Source: Clostridioides sp. (GTDB lineage: Bacteria > Bacillota > Clostridia > Peptostreptococcales > Peptostreptococcaceae). Taken from it: a stretch of DNA of 8,609 bases. The notes under the pieces were generated by a model. It was not told where the DNA came from, ran no database searches, and was given only the letters and a program-made list of their open reading frames with translations. Of this stretch, positions 7,848 to 8,609 are shown in pieces (position 1 is the stretch's first letter; each line of letters opens with the position of its first letter). The translations under genes were made by a program, and so were the position numbers. Location of the stretch: assembly GCA_031272305.1 (NCBI GenBank), contig JAISUA010000118.1, positions 1-8,609 on the forward strand, read 5' to 3'.

Positions 7848-7856
7848 TGTGGATAA
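7848..7856 (-). promoter_or_regulatory. Perfect DnaA-box match in the intergenic region
   Basis: TGTGGATAA on the plus strand is TTATCCACA on the minus strand. It abuts A/T-rich palindromic DNA, immediately before the terminator. It is the second exact match within 390 nt, in the opposite orientation to the first. Confidence 0.4.
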
Positions 7857-7865
7857 TTAATTATG

Positions 7866-7921
7866 GAAATCCCTTATAATGTTTCGTGTGTTACGTAACA
7901 TTATAAGGGATTTCTTTTTTT
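7866..7921 (+). terminator. Strong intrinsic terminator ending the rel-aspS-RseC operon
   Basis: The arms GAAATCCCTTATAATGTT (7866-7883) and AACATTATAAGGGATTTC (7897-7914) are perfectly complementary over 18 bp, with a 13-nt loop, and are followed by seven T residues (7915-7921). The left side lacks an A-tract, so it should act only on plus-strand transcripts. It lies 56 nt after the last operon gene. The loop and right arm also contain the perfect 12-bp palindrome TGTTACGTAACA (7889-7900), which could compete weakly with the main stem. Confidence 0.93.
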
Positions 7922-7936
7922 ATACAACTCCTACTA

Positions 7937-7981
7937 AAATATTATAGAGCCAAATATTATAGAGCCAAATATTATAGAGTC
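7937..7981. repeat. Three tandem 15-bp direct repeats
   Basis: The unit AAATATTATAGAGCC occurs at 7937-7951 and 7952-7966 exactly, and at 7967-7981 with one change (GTC for GCC at the end). There is no spacer, so this is not a CRISPR array. It lies between the terminator and the putative promoter of the collagen-like gene. It could be a regulator-binding array or a slippage-prone minisatellite. Confidence 0.9.
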
Positions 7982-8000
7982 TTAATTTATTAATTTCATA

Positions 8001-8032
8001 TTAACACTGTAAACATTTATCGGATTTATAAT
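8001..8032 (+). promoter_or_regulatory. Possible promoter of the collagen-like gene
   Basis: A perfect -10 hexamer TATAAT lies at 8027-8032. The best -35-like hexamer, TTAACA at 8001-8006, is 20 nt away, longer than the ideal 17, so this would be a weak or activator-dependent promoter. Such A/T-rich DNA produces TATAAT by chance fairly often. I saw no clear sigma-E or sigma-K sporulation promoter. Confidence 0.3.
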
Positions 8033-8120
8033 ATATTAAACTAAGAGAATATGTGATAAAATTTTGTGTTCATCAAGACTTATCGCTATTTTAAACAAAA
8101 CTAACTAGGTAAATTCTCAT

Positions 8121-8129
8121 AGGAGGTGA
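8121..8129 (+). promoter_or_regulatory. Near-perfect Shine-Dalgarno before a TTG start
   Basis: AGGAGGTGA matches the 16S rRNA 3' end almost fully. In-frame starts are TTG 8132 (5 nt after AGGAGG) and TTG 8135 (8 nt); GTG 8126 overlaps the site itself. An in-frame TAG at 8120-8122 bars any earlier start. TTG 8135 has the most usual spacing, but 8132 would change the protein by only one residue. Confidence 0.85.
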
Positions 8130-8134
8130 ATTTG

Positions 8135-8609
8135 TTGAATAATAAGCAAAATAATAATTACAATCAATGTTGTTATAAAGCAAACTCTAAGTCAAAGAAT
8201 AACTGCAATACTTTAACTAATGGATATTATTGCAATTGTTCTAGTAATCAATATAATTGCAATAATACTCGTTGCAATGGAAATGCCTTACAAGAAAAAA
8301 TAAAATGTAATATAGATAGAACACTAAAAGAAGAGTTATCATGTATAACAAATATTTTAGAACATAAATTAAGAGGTATTATAGTGGAAACATTAATAAA
8401 AGAATTACCTCTTATAAGTTCTTTTTTAGCAGTCACAGGAGCAACAGGAGCGACAGGAATAGGAGTGACAGGAAGTACAGGAGCAACAGGAATAGGCGTG
8501 ACAGGAGTAACAGGAGCGAAAGGAGCAACAGGAGAAACAGGAACTGGAGTATCAATCACAGGACCAACAGGAGCGACAGGAAGTACAGGAGCGACAGGAA
8601 CAACAGGAG
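8135..8609 (+). CDS. Collagen-like Gly-X-Thr repeat protein with Asn/Cys-rich head, 3'-truncated by window
   Basis: The frame is open from TTG 8135 to the window end (158 residues seen, no stop). There are three zones. Residues 1-50 are rich in Asn, Tyr, Ser and Cys, beginning MNNKQNNNYNQCCYK; counting two further Cys (58, 70) in the next zone there are nine Cys (12, 13, 24, 33, 35, 42, 47, 58, 70). Residues 51-100 look like an amphipathic helix (ALQEKIKCNIDRTLKEELSC... to LPLISSFLAV), a plausible trimerising stalk. From 101 a collagen-like tract runs to the edge: mostly G-A-T, G-S-T and G-V-T triplets with interruptions GI, GI, GT and GVSIT. There is no signal peptide, as in exosporium BclA proteins, whose Thr residues carry sugars; a spore-surface or other structural role is only inference. 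The missing 3' end could hold a globular C-terminal domain. It is transcribed separately, behind the operon terminator. Confidence 0.88.
   Translation, partial: MNNKQNNNYNQCCYKANSKSKNNCNTLTNGYYCNCSSNQYNCNNTRCNGNALQEKIKCNIDRTLKEELSCITNILEHKLRGIIVETLIKELPLISSFLAVTGATGATGIGVTGSTGATGIGVTGVTGAKGATGETGTGVSITGPTGATGSTGATGTTG
8435..8609 (+). repeat. In-frame 9-bp and 33-bp repeats encoding the collagen-like tract
   Basis: Units of the form ACAGGAGCN recur in frame and continue past the window end. A higher-order 33-bp period is visible: ATAGGAGTG at 8459 and ATAGGCGTG at 8492, giving two 11-residue blocks, GIGVTGSTGAT (residues 108-118) and GIGVTGVTGAK (119-129). Gly is almost always GGA and Thr always ACA. 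The tract is clearly richer in G+C than its surroundings. Confidence 0.92.

Larger units (their letters stand above)
7810..8134. other. A/T-rich intergenic region between the operon and the collagen-like gene
   Basis: This 325-nt stretch has no convincing ORF. In order it holds a 12-bp palindrome ATAAATATTTAT (7811-7822), a perfect DnaA-box match (7848-7856), a 12-bp palindrome ATAATTAATTAT (7853-7864), the operon terminator (7866-7921), three tandem 15-bp repeats (7937-7981), a TATAAT box (8027-8032), an untranslated leader with no evident structure, and a strong ribosome binding site (8121-8129). No tRNA, T-box or riboswitch core was recognised. Confidence 0.8.

Noticed and set aside
7811..7864. 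Palindromes ATAAATATTTAT and ATAATTAATTAT as functional sites
   Set aside because: Short A/T-only palindromes are expected by chance in such A/T-rich DNA, and no further symmetry or repeat supports them.
7937..7981. CRISPR array
   Set aside because: The repeats are only 15 bp, directly adjacent with no spacers, and no cas genes are present.
8030..8038. Sigma-K type -10 element (AATATATTA resembling CATANNNTA) before the collagen-like gene
   Set aside because: It lacks the leading C, the AC upstream is only 15 nt away, and any A/T-rich stretch resembles it. It is too weak to support a sporulation promoter.
8248..8559. Minus-strand 103-codon frame rich in Pro, Val and Ala
   Set aside because: It is the antisense of the Gly-X-Thr repeats, which gives a repetitive PVAPVTP pattern. 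The plus-strand frame has a strong ribosome binding site and a known repeat architecture.

Overview
The window looks like a chromosomal segment of a low-G+C Gram-positive anaerobe (Bacillota; Clostridia or Tissierellia-like). Three things suggest this: the A/T-rich sequence with heavy AGA, GGA and ATA codon use, strong AGGAGG-type ribosome binding sites, and the gene order rel - dtd - metallo-beta-lactamase-fold hydrolase - hemZ - hisS - aspS, which I recall from clostridial genomes. I cannot name the genus from sequence alone.

Positions 1-7809 hold seven tightly packed plus-strand genes that probably form one operon. They are the 3' two thirds of a bifunctional (p)ppGpp synthetase/hydrolase (cut by the window start), dtd (D-aminoacyl-tRNA deacylase), a glyoxalase II-like Zn hydrolase, the radical-SAM gene hemZ, hisS, aspS, and a small RseC-family membrane protein. 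Gaps are 102, 52, 11, -8, 31 and 46 nt. The theme is tRNA charging and its surveillance: Rel senses uncharged tRNA on the ribosome, HisRS and AspRS make charged tRNA, and DTD removes D-amino acids from tRNA. HemZ and the RseC-like protein add an iron-sulfur/redox element. No T-box leader precedes hisS; its start codon lies inside the end of hemZ. The 102-nt rel-dtd gap contains two mutually exclusive inverted repeats. A strong intrinsic terminator at 7866-7921 ends the operon.

Positions 7810-8134 are a 325-nt, very A/T-rich intergenic region. It holds a perfect DnaA-box match, the terminator, three tandem 15-bp repeats, and a possible promoter with a weak -35.

From 8135 to the window end runs a gene, cut by the window edge, that uses a TTG start behind a near-perfect Shine-Dalgarno. 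It encodes an Asn/Cys-rich head, a predicted helical stalk and a Thr-rich collagen-like Gly-X-Y tract with regular interruptions. This is the accessory and least ordinary part of the window: a BclA-like or other surface/structural collagen-like protein of unknown role.
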